A stretch of DNA of 64,000 nucleotides from Planctomycetota bacterium (GTDB taxonomy: Bacteria; Planctomycetota; Phycisphaerae; Phycisphaerales; SM1A02), in assembly GCA_022574595.1 (NCBI GenBank), contig JACZRS010000001.1:496001-560000 (forward strand), in the 5' to 3' direction. Numbering within the stretch: the stretch's first letter is position 1; each line of letters starts with the position of its first letter. The notes beneath the pieces were generated by a model. It was not told the origin of the DNA and searched no databases. It was given only the letters and a program-made list of their open reading frames with translations. Shown here one piece after another: positions 26,316 to 35,580 of the stretch. Made by a program: the position numbers and the translations under genes.

Positions 26316-28874
26316 ATGAAACGTATACAAAGATTGAATTCTCAACTGCTTTGGACCACACGAAAAAGCTGTTTCGGACTTATTAGTGTACTTCTGTGCA
26401 TGGCAACTGGTATTTTCGCATTGCCGGTTCAAGCTCAGGAATGTGAACCACATTGGTCGGATGAGTTTCCGTCTGGAGCGCTGTTAGGTGGGTCTGTGCA
26501 GGCAACAACCGTCTTTGATGATGGCTCGGGTACCGGCCCGGCCCTTTACGTCGGAGGAGGTTTTGAAACGACGTTCGAGCTGCCTCTCAATCACATGGGC
26601 AAGTTGATGCCCAACGGCGCTTGGGCGCCACTCGCAGAAGGAGTCAACGGCAATGTTTTCACGCTGGTCACGTTCGATGATGGATTGGGCGCAGGTGAGG
26701 CGCTCTACTCTGCTGGTATTTTCTCCGAAGCCGGTAACATAGAGGCAAGCCGTATCGCCAAGTGGGATGGCGAGAGCTGGTCAGCGCTGGGGCAAGGCAT
26801 AAATGGATACATCAAGTCATTGGTCGTTTTTGACGATGGGTCGGGACCAGCTCTGTATGTCGGCGGTGGCTTCTACGCTGCAGGAGAAGAGAGCGCAAAC
26901 AACATTGCCCGTTGGGACGGCGAAACCTGGTCACTTTTAGGTGCTGGGACCGATGGATCTGTGCTCATTATGGTTGTTTTTAACGACGGCTTGGGAGGTG
27001 GACCTGCGCTGTATGTCGGCGGTTCGTTTGAAAGCGCTGGCGAAACAACGGCCCTCAACATCGCTAAATGGGATGGCGAAGAATGGAGTGCTGTAGGCGA
27101 TGGTACGAACGGTACCGTACGCGGCGCCATGACGGTGTTCGATGATGGGACGGGACAGGCGTTGTACGTCGGTGGTTCGTTCACGGAAGCTGGTGGTGCT
27201 GAAGCACTCCATGTTGCCAAGTGGAACGGTTTGGAATGGTCACCTGTGGGGGGCGGCACAGATGACGCTGTGAATAATCTTGCAGTATTCGATGCTGGTT
27301 CTGGCGAAGGACCGGCACTATACGCTACAGGGATATTTCTACATGCTGGTGGAGTCTCCGCACAAACCATAGCCAGATGGGATGGCAAAGAATGGAGCCA
27401 GCTTGGCGGTGGCATAAACGGTCTCCCTCAAACCTTGGGAGTATTTGAGGACATAAACAGCGGACCTGGTCTCTTCGTCGGCGGATTAGTTTGGCATGCG
27501 GGCATGATAGATGTAGCTGGTATCGCTAAGTGGGATGGGGCGCACTGGTTGCCGGCAGGAGGTGGTGGACTTGTCGGCAGTATCGGAGCGATAGGACTCA
27601 CATTTGTAACCGTAGAGCAAGGCTATGCTCTTGAACCTGGGCTCTATCTCGGCGGCCAATTCTTTATCGCCGGAGGTGTATGGGCACCGAGAGTAGCGCG
27701 GTTAAACCAAGGCGAATGGTCCCCGGTTGGCGAAGAGATCGGCGAAAGTGATGGATGGTGGGTGCGTGCATTAACTCTCTTTGATGACGGGTTGGGATCA
27801 GGACTTACCTTATATGCCGGTGGACTTTGGCTCGAACCCGACGGACCACCCGGGGTCCAGGGAATTGCCAAGTGGGATGGTAAAACGTGGTCAGAATTGG
27901 GATTAGGAGTTGACCAAGAGGTCTATGCAATGGCTGTCTTCGATGATGGCTTGGGCAGTGGTCCGCTTCTTTATGTTACAGGAGAATTCTTGTCAGCAGG
28001 TGGAGAGCCCGTTCCTGGCATCGCAACATGGAACGGTGTGCAATGGGTGCCGTTCGTCGGTGGAGGAGCGAACGACCTCATCAGCGGTTTGACAGTGTGG
28101 GATGATGGCTTAGGCGATGGTCCAGCTCTCTACGCTAACGGCGGTTTTACAATGATGGATAGTGGGCTTCAGGCGAATCATGTTGCGAAATGGGATGGTG
28201 TGCAATGGTCAGCACTTGGAAGTGGCACCGATGGTTGGGTCACTGCCACGGTCGCATATGACGATGGTTCGGGCTCAGCTCTTTACGTAGCCGGAAATTT
28301 CTCAATAGCTGGAGGTGTTAAAGCCAATCGCATCGCCAAATGGGATGGCAAGCAGTGGTCAGCAATACCTGGAGGTGGGATTGGACAAGGCAATGATTAC
28401 GTATATTCAATGCGTGTGTTTGATGATGGATTGAGTGATCATCCAGCACTATACATCGTTGGGAGATTCCAAAGCGTTGGTGGTATCGATGCTCAGAACA
28501 TCGCGCGGTGGGATGGCATGACTTGGTCCACATTGGGTCAAGGGATCCACGACAATGGACAAGGCTCAATTACTAGAGCATGGGCAGTGGAGATCTTTGA
28601 TGACGGAACAGGCGATGGGCCTGCTCTGTTTGCCGCCGGTGACTTCACCTTCGCAGGCGAACATTCTTCACAGAACATCGCTAAATGGATCCTTTGTGAG
28701 AACGCCATCCCAGGCGATCTCGATGGTGATGGAGTTGTAACTAAATCCGACCTGACCATTTTGCTAAGCAATTGGGGGCCGTGTGATGATTGCAATAACT
28801 GCCCTGCAGATATAAATAACGATTGCTCTGTTAGTACAAGTGATCTACTCATCCTGTTTAGTAATTGGGGGTAG
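26316..28874 (+). CDS. Secreted 14-repeat protein with C-terminal dockerin
   Basis: The 852-residue protein starts with a signal peptide (ISVLLCMATGIFALPVQAQE). It then has 14 repeats of about 54 residues, each built on FDDGxGxGPALYVGGxF followed by AGGxxAxxIAKWDGxxWSxL. The tail holds two calcium loops, GDLDGDGVVTKSDLTILLSN and PADINNDCSVSTSDLLILFS, a planctomycete-style type I dockerin ending in NWG. Fourteen blade-sized repeats would suit two seven-bladed propellers, but that is inference. The binding partner is unknown: no cohesin or enzyme gene is nearby. The gene stands alone with AGGTGAG before the ATG. It is probably an exported or surface protein. Confidence 0.85.
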   Translation: MKRIQRLNSQLLWTTRKSCFGLISVLLCMATGIFALPVQAQECEPHWSDEFPSGALLGGSVQATTVFDDGSGTGPALYVGGGFETTFELPLNHMGKLMPNGAWAPLAEGVNGNVFTLVTFDDGLGAGEALYSAGIFSEAGNIEASRIAKWDGESWSALGQGINGYIKSLVVFDDGSGPALYVGGGFYAAGEESANNIARWDGETWSLLGAGTDGSVLIMVVFNDGLGGGPALYVGGSFESAGETTALNIAKWDGEEWSAVGDGTNGTVRGAMTVFDDGTGQALYVGGSFTEAGGAEALHVAKWNGLEWSPVGGGTDDAVNNLAVFDAGSGEGPALYATGIFLHAGGVSAQTIARWDGKEWSQLGGGINGLPQTLGVFEDINSGPGLFVGGLVWHAGMIDVAGIAKWDGAHWLPAGGGGLVGSIGAIGLTFVTVEQGYALEPGLYLGGQFFIAGGVWAPRVARLNQGEWSPVGEEIGESDGWWVRALTLFDDGLGSGLTLYAGGLWLEPDGPPGVQGIAKWDGKTWSELGLGVDQEVYAMAVFDDGLGSGPLLYVTGEFLSAGGEPVPGIATWNGVQWVPFVGGGANDLISGLTVWDDGLGDGPALYANGGFTMMDSGLQANHVAKWDGVQWSALGSGTDGWVTATVAYDDGSGSALYVAGNFSIAGGVKANRIAKWDGKQWSAIPGGGIGQGNDYVYSMRVFDDGLSDHPALYIVGRFQSVGGIDAQNIARWDGMTWSTLGQGIHDNGQGSITRAWAVEIFDDGTGDGPALFAAGDFTFAGEHSSQNIAKWILCENAIPGDLDGDGVVTKSDLTILLSNWGPCDDCNNCPADINNDCSVSTSDLLILFSNWG

Positions 28875-28883
28875 GGGAAGGTG

Positions 28884-28909
28884 TCAGGATTCAGGATTCA
28901 GGATTCAGG
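28884..28909. repeat. Tandem repeat of TCAGGAT, 3.7 copies
   Basis: Three exact copies of the 7-base unit TCAGGAT and a partial fourth follow directly after the dockerin gene stop codon (ten bases on). Slippage could vary the copy number. No function is evident. Confidence 0.9.
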
Positions 28910-29048
28910 GAAGAGATGAATGCGTCGCGGCATTGGGATCACCCCGTTTAGCTGTAGGGCTTGACCCTACGTGGAGTGTGAAAGCAGGGGCTAGTCAGGA
29001 AAGAGGAGAAAAGAAAAGGCAAGACCCTCACCTCGCCCAGGCGAGTCC

Positions 29049-29087
29049 TCCATAGGCGGATCTGCCTGAGGCATGATCGCCTATGGA
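29049..29087. terminator. Perfect 10-base inverted repeat
   Basis: TCCATAGGCG (29049-29058) pairs perfectly with CGCCTATGGA (29078-29087) around a 19-base loop that itself contains GCCTGAGGC. Its place between convergent genes fits a two-way terminator, although no U-run follows. It could instead be a dispersed palindromic repeat. Confidence 0.45.
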
Positions 29088-29094
29088 GACCCAA

Positions 29095-29115
29095 CCCTCT
29101 CCCTAGGGGAGAGGG
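29095..29115. terminator. Perfect 9-base hairpin, possible bidirectional terminator
   Basis: CCCTCTCCC (29095-29103) and GGGAGAGGG (29107-29115) pair perfectly around a 3-base loop. The hairpin is G+C-rich and lies eight bases after another inverted repeat, between two converging genes. There is no clear T-run, so factor-independent termination is uncertain. Confidence 0.4.
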
Positions 29116-29237
29116 AGTAAGAAAAAGATATCAGTCTCCGTGGCTCTCCGTGATCTGAGTGTTTTAAATCCTTCTTCTTTCTTCTCTGTGTCTCCGCGCC
29201 TCTGTGGTTCAAATCCCCCTTATCCCCGCCATATAAA

Positions 29238-31601
29238 CTACAAACTCTTGCGACCGCGGCGGCCCTTCTTGTAGCCTTTGCGCTTGCCGCGCGGCGGATC
29301 TTCTGCGCGTGATGCTCGAGTTGGTGTGATTGCCTTTAAGGATCTTTGACGCTGAGGTAACTTAGTGATCGCAAGATCAAGGTGGCGTGAACCGAGATCA
29401 ATCGCTTGTATTAGAACAGTCACAATATCACCAATGCCTAGGGTATTGCCACTTCTTTGAGCTACTAGCCTACCGGTTCGCTCATTCAGTTCCCACCGAT
29501 CAGCCCTGCCTTTAGCTTGAGGCATATCCGTCATTCTCACCATGCCCTCAACTAAATACTGCTCAATTGAAACAAATACGCCGCTACTTATTATTCCAGT
29601 TATTACGCCGGGGAATTCATCGCCGAGGTGATTTTCATAAAGAAACTGCATGACAAGAAAATCGCGTAGCTCACGTTCTGCTGCAGTCGCTTCAACTTCA
29701 GTATCACTGCAATGTTTGCCAAGCTCTATTAACTCACCTTCATCCAGCACACGATCATCATCGAAAATTGTTTGGGAAAGTGCACGCCACTTTTTACCGC
29801 CAGGCACTTTTTTCCCGTTATTAGTTGCATCTAAATATGCACTAAGTGCACGGTGAAGCGTAAGGTCTGGATACCTGCGAATTGGACTTGTAAAGTGTGC
29901 GTAATGATCCGATGCCAAGGCGAAGTGGCCGATTATTGCTGGGCTATAAGTTGCTTTAGTTAATGTGCGAAGAACCGCAAAGTGAATAGCTCGAGAAGCA
30001 GGGGTATCGCGCGTTGCATCAAGAAGACGTTGCAGATCCTTTCGCGTTGGCTTAGCGGGTAAATCAATTGAAGCAGCCAGGGCGTACATACGCAGCTCTT
30101 CAATATCCCCAGGCACCGGATCGGGGTGTATACGCCTAAGTATAGCAATGGTTAGTGCATCAAATGCACGCGCCAAGGCTTCGTTGGCTTCAACCATGAA
30201 CATCTCGATGATCTTATGCGTGTAAGCATCATCTTCGGGGACCGCATCAATGACATGGCCTTGATCATCAAAGACCAGTTCCACATCTGGGAGATTAAGC
30301 ACGATCATGCCGTCGCGCATTCTTCTTTTGCGAAGTCGCCTGGCTAAGCTGTCCGCTTGTTTGAGCGTATCGATCAATTCATCGGTGTAATCGGTATCTG
30401 TGCGCGCATGTTTGCGAGCTTCAGCAATATCATCATCTATTAGCGCTTGAGCTTCGAGATAGGTTAATCGTTTTCTGGAGCGGATCACCGTCGCGGCTAA
30501 GCGTTGGTTTACGACCTTGCCTCGTGTATCAAAGGTGATAAAGACAGATTTAGTGAGGCGCAGCACATCTTCCTGTAATGAGCATACACCATTAGAAAGA
30601 ATCTCAGGCAACATTGGTATTACCAGGCGAGGGAGATACACACTATTGCCACGCTTATTTGCCTCTATATCAAGGGCCTTGTTACGCTTTACATAGTGCG
30701 AAACGTCCGCAATGTGTACGCCTAAGGTCCATTCATTATTTGCCTGGTCGAAATCGATTGAGATGGCATCATCGAAATCCTTAGCATCAGGTGGATCGAT
30801 TGTGAATATGAAAGTATTCGTTAAATCTTCACGGTTAGGCCAACCTTTTTCAGCTTCCGCGTCCAATGACTTAGCAGCATCTCTAGCTTCATTCAGTGCA
30901 TCATCATCAAATTCGGTGCGCAAACCATGAGCAACAATTACCGCTTGAGTTTCAACATCAGGCTTGCCCGCTTCACCTAAGACTTCAACAATTACACCTT
31001 CAGATGTATATTGATCATCTGGATAGTGCAGCATTTCGATAACAACTTTGTCGCCCGCATTAGCGTTCTTAGTATGTGGATCACGAATTAGAACAGGTTC
31101 GTATAGGGATTTCCCATCTGGTTCCACAAACCATTGGCCGGCTTTTTCGAACAATTTACCTACGAAATTATCCCTGCCGCGCTCCAGCACTTCGGCAATT
31201 CGTCCGGTATAAGGACTTCTACCTGATCCAGGCTTAGCCCTGCGAGTTTCATGCACAACTGTGGCGCGCACCCTGTCGCCTGAAATAGCATCACGTACAG
31301 CACCTCGTGGCACAAACAGATCGCCATGGCGGTAAACTTTATCCGGCTTAACGAACCCAAATCCCCGAACATTTAGACGAAACTCACCGATTATTTCATC
31401 GCCATAGTTAGGTAAACGCAGGAGAGAATCTTCGCCGATATCAACGCGCTGATCCCGGGCAAGCATATCAACCGCTTCGAGGAACAAAGCCTTATCCTCT
31501 GCCTCAACCTTCAAGTCACGTGAGATAGCTTTGGCAGATGATGGCCGATAGTTCGGATGAGCTAAATGTCCAACGATGCGATTTGTAAAACGAAGTGGCA
31601 T
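29238..31601 (-). CDS. rnr: Ribonuclease R
   Basis: The 787-residue 3'-5' exoribonuclease has the RNase II/R layout. An N-terminal helix-turn-helix region and cold-shock domains (GFGFVKPDKVYRHGDLFVPR) come first. The catalytic RNB domain carries the metal-binding aspartates in TIDPPDAKDFDDAISIDFD and the motif HFTSPIRRYPDLTLHR. A C-terminal S1 domain (GVITGIISSGVFVSIEQYLV) precedes a very basic tail (GKRKGYKKGRRGRK) typical of RNase R over RNase II. It degrades structured RNA. It lies 39 bases after fmdB on the same strand as the chaperone genes. Confidence 0.95.
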   Translation of the reverse strand: MPLRFTNRIVGHLAHPNYRPSSAKAISRDLKVEAEDKALFLEAVDMLARDQRVDIGEDSLLRLPNYGDEIIGEFRLNVRGFGFVKPDKVYRHGDLFVPRGAVRDAISGDRVRATVVHETRRAKPGSGRSPYTGRIAEVLERGRDNFVGKLFEKAGQWFVEPDGKSLYEPVLIRDPHTKNANAGDKVVIEMLHYPDDQYTSEGVIVEVLGEAGKPDVETQAVIVAHGLRTEFDDDALNEARDAAKSLDAEAEKGWPNREDLTNTFIFTIDPPDAKDFDDAISIDFDQANNEWTLGVHIADVSHYVKRNKALDIEANKRGNSVYLPRLVIPMLPEILSNGVCSLQEDVLRLTKSVFITFDTRGKVVNQRLAATVIRSRKRLTYLEAQALIDDDIAEARKHARTDTDYTDELIDTLKQADSLARRLRKRRMRDGMIVLNLPDVELVFDDQGHVIDAVPEDDAYTHKIIEMFMVEANEALARAFDALTIAILRRIHPDPVPGDIEELRMYALAASIDLPAKPTRKDLQRLLDATRDTPASRAIHFAVLRTLTKATYSPAIIGHFALASDHYAHFTSPIRRYPDLTLHRALSAYLDATNNGKKVPGGKKWRALSQTIFDDDRVLDEGELIELGKHCSDTEVEATAAERELRDFLVMQFLYENHLGDEFPGVITGIISSGVFVSIEQYLVEGMVRMTDMPQAKGRADRWELNERTGRLVAQRSGNTLGIGDIVTVLIQAIDLGSRHLDLAITKLPQRQRSLKAITPTRASRAEDPPRGKRKGYKKGRRGRKSL

Positions 31602-31640
31602 TAAGTTATCCGCCCTTTAATGTATGCGATATGAAAAAGC

Positions 31641-31970
31641 TCATGATTCTTTAGACTTGGATGAAGAGCTGGATGATTTTGATTTGTCGCTTGATTTTGA
31701 TGTGTCAGACTTTTTCTTCTCGTCCTTCTTGGAGGATTTTTCCGTAGATGCCTTTTTGTCCGCTTCCGCTGCTTTCTTGTAAGATTCGCTGCGATAATCA
31801 GTTTGGTAAAAACCACTGCCTTTGAAAATAACACCTGAGCCTATTCCGATGAGTCGTTTGAGCTTCAGCTTGCCACATTCAGGACATTTGCGCTTAACCG
31901 ATGCGCTCATAGATTGAAACAATTCAAACTCGTGACCACAGGCATCGCAAACATATTCATAGGTTGGCAT
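31641..31970 (-). CDS. FmdB-family zinc-ribbon protein
   Basis: The 109-residue protein begins MPTYEYVCDACGHEFELFQS and continues with KRKCPECGKLKLKRLIGIGS, the FmdB/CxxC_CxxC regulatory-protein pattern, then SGVIFKGSGFYQTDY. The last 50 residues are almost only Lys, Ser, Asp and Glu and are surely disordered. The function of the family is not settled; it is often described as a putative regulator. It begins two bases after the grpE stop, so co-expression with dnaJ-grpE is likely. Confidence 0.88.
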   Translation of the reverse strand: MPTYEYVCDACGHEFELFQSMSASVKRKCPECGKLKLKRLIGIGSGVIFKGSGFYQTDYRSESYKKAAEADKKASTEKSSKKDEKKKSDTSKSSDKSKSSSSSSKSKES

Positions 31971-31972
31971 AA

Positions 31973-32563
31973 TTACTCGCCCTCTTCCTTAAGTTCAGCA
32001 ATTGCAACCTTGGCTGGGCGAAGCACTAAATCTCCCATTTTGTATCCAACTTGGAGAACCGAAACAATGTGGTTCGGCTTAACATCCTCTGATGCTTGAC
32101 GCATCATGGCTTCGTGCATCATGGGATCAAACTCATCACCAATTTCCGGCTCAAATCGGTTAACACCATGACTTTCAAGCGCTTTTACTAATTCCCCTCG
32201 TACAAGGCGAATGCCACTTAGTAGCTGCTCGACACTTAGCTGCTGAGTATCCTGATCCAGTGCCATATCAAATTGATCTACAACTGATAAGAGTGATCGA
32301 GCGATTCTTGCAGATCCGGCTTTATTAGCGTGAATTTCGCTTTCCGCAGCTCGCTTTTGATAATTGCGAAAATCTGCCAGCGCTCTTTGCCTTGCAGCAA
32401 CCGCTTCATCAATCTGAGATTGAAGATTATGGACTAACTGAGCTGCCTCCTCCGACAGCTCAATATCCGCAGCATCAACTTGCAGTTCATCCTCAGCGCT
32501 TGGCCCATCCTCGACCGGATCAGTCTTATTATTTGGTTCAGCTTGTGGTTTGGGTTTAGCCAT
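31973..32563 (-). CDS. grpE: Nucleotide exchange factor GrpE
   Basis: The 196-residue protein has an acidic disordered N-terminus, then the long coiled coil (NLQSQIDEAVAARQRALADF and onward, about residues 65-110). The C-terminal beta-wing domain contains the GrpE signature FEPEIGDEFDPMMHEAMMRQ and VLQVGYKMGDLVLRPAKVAI. It releases ADP from DnaK. The start MAKPKPQ at 32563 is preferred to an in-frame ATG at 32581. It follows dnaJ by 36 bases; dnaK itself is not in the window. Confidence 0.95.
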   Translation of the reverse strand: MAKPKPQAEPNNKTDPVEDGPSAEDELQVDAADIELSEEAAQLVHNLQSQIDEAVAARQRALADFRNYQKRAAESEIHANKAGSARIARSLLSVVDQFDMALDQDTQQLSVEQLLSGIRLVRGELVKALESHGVNRFEPEIGDEFDPMMHEAMMRQASEDVKPNHIVSVLQVGYKMGDLVLRPAKVAIAELKEEGE

Positions 32564-32599
32564 AATTAAAATCACCAACAACTAATATAGCTCTGCGAA

Positions 32600-33748
32600 C
32601 TACGATCCTTTTACAGCATCCTTGATTTTGTTCCAAAGTGAAGGCCCACCGCTACCAACATCCAGACTTTCCGTTTGGGCGTATTCACTCAGCAGTTTCT
32701 TTTGCGCTTCGTTTAACTTCTGGGGAACGACTAATTGTGTAACAACTACAAGATCGCCTCGTTTCTTACTTCTTAAGTTTGGCAAGCCCTCTTCATGGAC
32801 ACGAAATAGTGTGCCATGCTGAGTGCCTGCGGGCAATTCAAGATTAGTAGTACCTTCCAATGTAGGAATCTCTATTTGAGCGCCAAGTGCAGCTTGAGTA
32901 AACACTATTGGTATAGCAATAAGCAGGTTATCTCCATCACGCTCAAACTGTTTGTGTGGTGTCACGCGGACTATCACATGAAGGTCGCCTCGAATTCCCT
33001 CACCTTGGGGGCTTAGCTCAGGCCGAGGCGGTTCTCCCTCTCCTGTAACACGTACAGCTTGGCCATCATGAATCCCAGCGGGTATCTTTATTACGAGTTT
33101 TCGCTTAACTGAAACGCGGCCTTTACCGCGGCAGTCGGAGCATTTGTGCGCAATAACTGTGCCTCGACCACCACAATTGGGGCATGATGTCCTCATCCGG
33201 AACATGCCACCAAAGCCAACTTGTTCTACCTGTCCGACCCCGCCACAAGTTTCGCATTTAACTGGCTCGGTTCCAGGTTTGGCGCCATCACCGCCACATG
33301 TACTGCAAACATCTAGCCTGCGAAAATCAACATCGCGCGATACACCGCTTAGCACATCGTTTAGCGTGATTTCAAGTTCTGTTTCAAGATCGTATCCACG
33401 TGGCACCCCGCCGCGCCTTCGCCGACCAGATCGTCCGCCTAACGCTCCACCAAAGATATCTTCGAACATGGAGAAAATATCCTCAGCATGCATCGAGCTA
33501 AAATCATGGCCTGGTGTTGAGCGTAATCCCGAATGGCCAAACTTATCATAAGTTGTTCGCTTTTGAGGATTAGAAAGAACCTCGTAAGCTTCTGCGGATT
33601 CCTTGAACTTAACCTCTGACTGTGCATCATCAGGATTGCGATCCGGGTGATGCTTCATTGCCAGCCTTCGGTAAGCGCGCTTTATATCTTGGTCCGAAGC
33701 ATCCTTCGCAACTCCAAGAACTTCGTAATAATCACGTGTGGTTGGCAT
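32600..33748 (-). CDS. dnaJ: Chaperone DnaJ
   Basis: The 382-residue co-chaperone is a complete type I DnaJ. It has the J domain with MKHHPDRNPDD, a short G/F-rich linker (FGGALGGRSGRRRRGGVPRG), and four zinc-finger repeats (CSTCGGDG, CETCGGVG, CPNCGGRG, CSDCRGKG). The C-terminal substrate-binding domains follow (VKRKLVIKIPAGIHDGQAVR). It stimulates DnaK ATP hydrolysis. It is the first gene of the dnaJ-grpE-fmdB-rnr run; a terminator-like hairpin and a repeat separate it from groEL upstream. Confidence 0.96.
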   Translation of the reverse strand: MPTTRDYYEVLGVAKDASDQDIKRAYRRLAMKHHPDRNPDDAQSEVKFKESAEAYEVLSNPQKRTTYDKFGHSGLRSTPGHDFSSMHAEDIFSMFEDIFGGALGGRSGRRRRGGVPRGYDLETELEITLNDVLSGVSRDVDFRRLDVCSTCGGDGAKPGTEPVKCETCGGVGQVEQVGFGGMFRMRTSCPNCGGRGTVIAHKCSDCRGKGRVSVKRKLVIKIPAGIHDGQAVRVTGEGEPPRPELSPQGEGIRGDLHVIVRVTPHKQFERDGDNLLIAIPIVFTQAALGAQIEIPTLEGTTNLELPAGTQHGTLFRVHEEGLPNLRSKKRGDLVVVTQLVVPQKLNEAQKKLLSEYAQTESLDVGSGGPSLWNKIKDAVKGS

Positions 33749-33750
33749 TT

Positions 33751-33771
33751 GAAGAAGGCACTAGGCACTAG
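33751..33771 (+). repeat. Left arm of 21-base inverted repeat flanking groEL
   Basis: GAAGAAGGCACTAGGCACTAG at 33751-33771 is the exact reverse complement of 35560-35580, about 1.8 kb away, on the far side of a groEL gene. The left copy continues with further GGCACTAG units to about 33790, so it is part of a short tandem repeat. Confidence 0.9.
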
Positions 33772-33811
33772 GCACTAGGGAATAGGCACTATTTAGAAGA
33801 TAAAGCGAAAA

Positions 33812-33857
33812 CCGAGCAGCGAGGATTGACGTTTTGTCTTTGTCCTCAACAGCTCGG
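33812..33857 (-). terminator. Terminator-like hairpin after second groEL
   Basis: On the minus strand CCGAGC (33857-33852) pairs with GCTCGG (33817-33812), and an inner pair GAGGA/TCCTC extends the structure. It is followed by TTTTCGCTTT. Position just after the groEL stop fits a factor-independent terminator that separates the groES-groEL transcript from dnaJ. Confidence 0.55.
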
Positions 33858-33898
33858 CCCTCGTTTGCTTAGTTAGAAAATAACTCAATTAATTAAGA

Positions 33899-35512
33899 TC
33901 AGATCACAGCATCTTCGACAGGATCGCTATCGTCTTTAAGATCCGTCACGATAACATCAGTTGTCAGCATTAAACCAGCGACGGATGCAGCATTTTGAAT
34001 CGCGGTTCTTTCGACCAATGCGGGATCAATAATGCCTGCCTTTGTGAGATCCATGTACTCATCGGTTGCTGCGTTGTAGCCGAAGTTGCCTGTCTTTTCT
34101 TTGATACGCTCAACTACAAGATCGCCATCGACACCTGAGTTAGTAGCAATCTGCCAGGCTGGTGCTTCAAGCGCTTCTGCGATGATATCGAATCCGAGTT
34201 TCTCATCGCCTTTAGCCTTGCGTCTAGCCTCTTTAACCGTGTCGATACATCTGATATATGCAACGCCGCCGCCCGGCACATAACCTTCCTTAGCAGCTGC
34301 TCTTGTTGCGTTAAGTGCATCTTCAACACGATCCTTGCGCTCTTTCATTTCCGTTTCAGTCGCAGCACCAACATTGATCATGGCCACGCCACCGATGAGC
34401 TTGGCTAAACGCTCTTCGAGCTTTTCACGATCGTAATCGCTGGTTGCGTTTTCCTTTTGCGTTCGGATCTGATTGACGCGGGCATCGATGTCTTTCTTCT
34501 TCCCGCCGCCTTTTATGATGGTGGTGCTATCTTTAGTGATAGTGATCTTCTTAGCTGTTCCTAGTTCTTTGATTTCGATATCAGCGAGGTTTCTACCAAT
34601 ATCTTCAGCAAAGAATGTTCCGCCAGTAAGAGCAGCAATATCACCCAGCAAAGCTTTACGTCGATCACCAAATCCCGGTGCCTTTACTGCACAAACTTTA
34701 AGTACGCCACGCAATCGGTTTACCACCAATGCTGCGAGTGCTTCGTTCTCAACATCTTCCACAATAATCAGCAGAGGCTGATCGGAAGTTGCTACTTTGT
34801 TAAGTAGTGGCAAAAAGTCTGCAAGATTGGAAATCTTCTTTTCGTGAATGAGAATATTGGCATCTTCAAGAACACATTCTGCATTCTTGGGATCGGTCAT
34901 GAAGTATGGACTTAGATAACCCTTATCGAACGCCATTCCTTCTACGTATTCAAGTGTAATATCCGCAGTCTGGCCTTCTTCTACTTCAACAACACCTTCT
35001 GCACCGACTTTGTGTACTGCTTCAGCGATATATTTGCCAATTTCAGCATCATAGTTGGCTGAGACTGTTGCAACCTTACGCAGATCATCTTCACCCTCAC
35101 ATTTAATAGCCATCTCTTCGATGGTTTGACCAACGATTGCAGCAGCATTGTTTATACCCCTCTGAATAGCAACCGCGTTTGCGCCTGCTGCAACATACTT
35201 GCGACCCTTGGTAAAGATCGCATGAGCAAGAATAGTTGCGGTTGTGGTGCCATCACCAGCTTCCTCCGCAACCTTCTTAGCGACCTGATTGATCATCTTG
35301 GCACCCATGTTTTCAAAGGGCTGGGGCAGTTCGACTTCTTTAGCGATGTTCACGCCATCTTTAGTAACGGTGGGCCCGCCGAAGGATTTTTGTATAACAA
35401 CGTGCCGGCCGGTCGGCCCCATTGTTATGCCTACAACTTTTGCGATTTGCTCAACTCCCGCTTGGAAGTCGCCTAACGCATTGGAATCAAATTTCATCTG
35501 CTTGGTGGACAT
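33899..35512 (-). CDS. groEL: Chaperonin GroEL, divergent paralogue without GGM tail
   Basis: The 537-residue chaperonin has the usual ATP-binding motifs ([36 protein letters not shown]) and the hinge motif [20 protein letters not shown]. It ends [15 protein letters not shown] with no glycine-methionine tail. It also has a shortened first segment and an unusual [20 protein letters not shown] stretch. Loss of the tail is typical of second copies that have taken on a separate set of clients. It follows groES by 68 bases on the same strand. Whether it forms its own rings or mixes with the other GroEL is unknown. Confidence 0.93.
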   Translation of the reverse strand: MSTKQMKFDSNALGDFQAGVEQIAKVVGITMGPTGRHVVIQKSFGGPTVTKDGVNIAKEVELPQPFENMGAKMINQVAKKVAEEAGDGTTTATILAHAIFTKGRKYVAAGANAVAIQRGINNAAAIVGQTIEEMAIKCEGEDDLRKVATVSANYDAEIGKYIAEAVHKVGAEGVVEVEEGQTADITLEYVEGMAFDKGYLSPYFMTDPKNAECVLEDANILIHEKKISNLADFLPLLNKVATSDQPLLIIVEDVENEALAALVVNRLRGVLKVCAVKAPGFGDRRKALLGDIAALTGGTFFAEDIGRNLADIEIKELGTAKKITITKDSTTIIKGGGKKKDIDARVNQIRTQKENATSDYDREKLEERLAKLIGGVAMINVGAATETEMKERKDRVEDALNATRAAAKEGYVPGGGVAYIRCIDTVKEARRKAKGDEKLGFDIIAEALEAPAWQIATNSGVDGDLVVERIKEKTGNFGYNAATDEYMDLTKAGIIDPALVERTAIQNAASVAGLMLTTDVIVTDLKDDSDPVEDAVI

Positions 35513-35559
35513 TTTATATGCTCTTTAAGTAACAGCTTCTAGCTAGTTTATTTACTTTA

Positions 35560-35580
35560 CTAGTGCCTAGTGCCTTCTTC
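35560..35580 (-). repeat. Right arm of 21-base inverted repeat flanking groEL
   Basis: CTAGTGCCTAGTGCCTTCTTC at 35560-35580 is the exact reverse complement of 33751-33771. It lies immediately beside the groES stop codon, in the gap between groES and the second groEL. Confidence 0.9.

Larger units (their letters stand above)
28875..29237. other. Structured, repeat-rich intergenic region between convergent genes
   Basis: This 363-base region lies between the dockerin gene (plus) and rnr (minus), whose ends face each other. It contains a short tandem repeat, two perfect hairpins listed separately, and a stretch from about 29135 to 29215 rich in CTCCG and CTCTGTG words of a type seen as dispersed repeats in other genomes. 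No credible gene is present. It probably ends transcription from both sides. Confidence 0.55.

Noticed and set aside
29135-29215. CTCCG/CTCTGTG-rich run as a CRISPR-like array
   Set aside because: No regular repeat-spacer structure; only short similar words.
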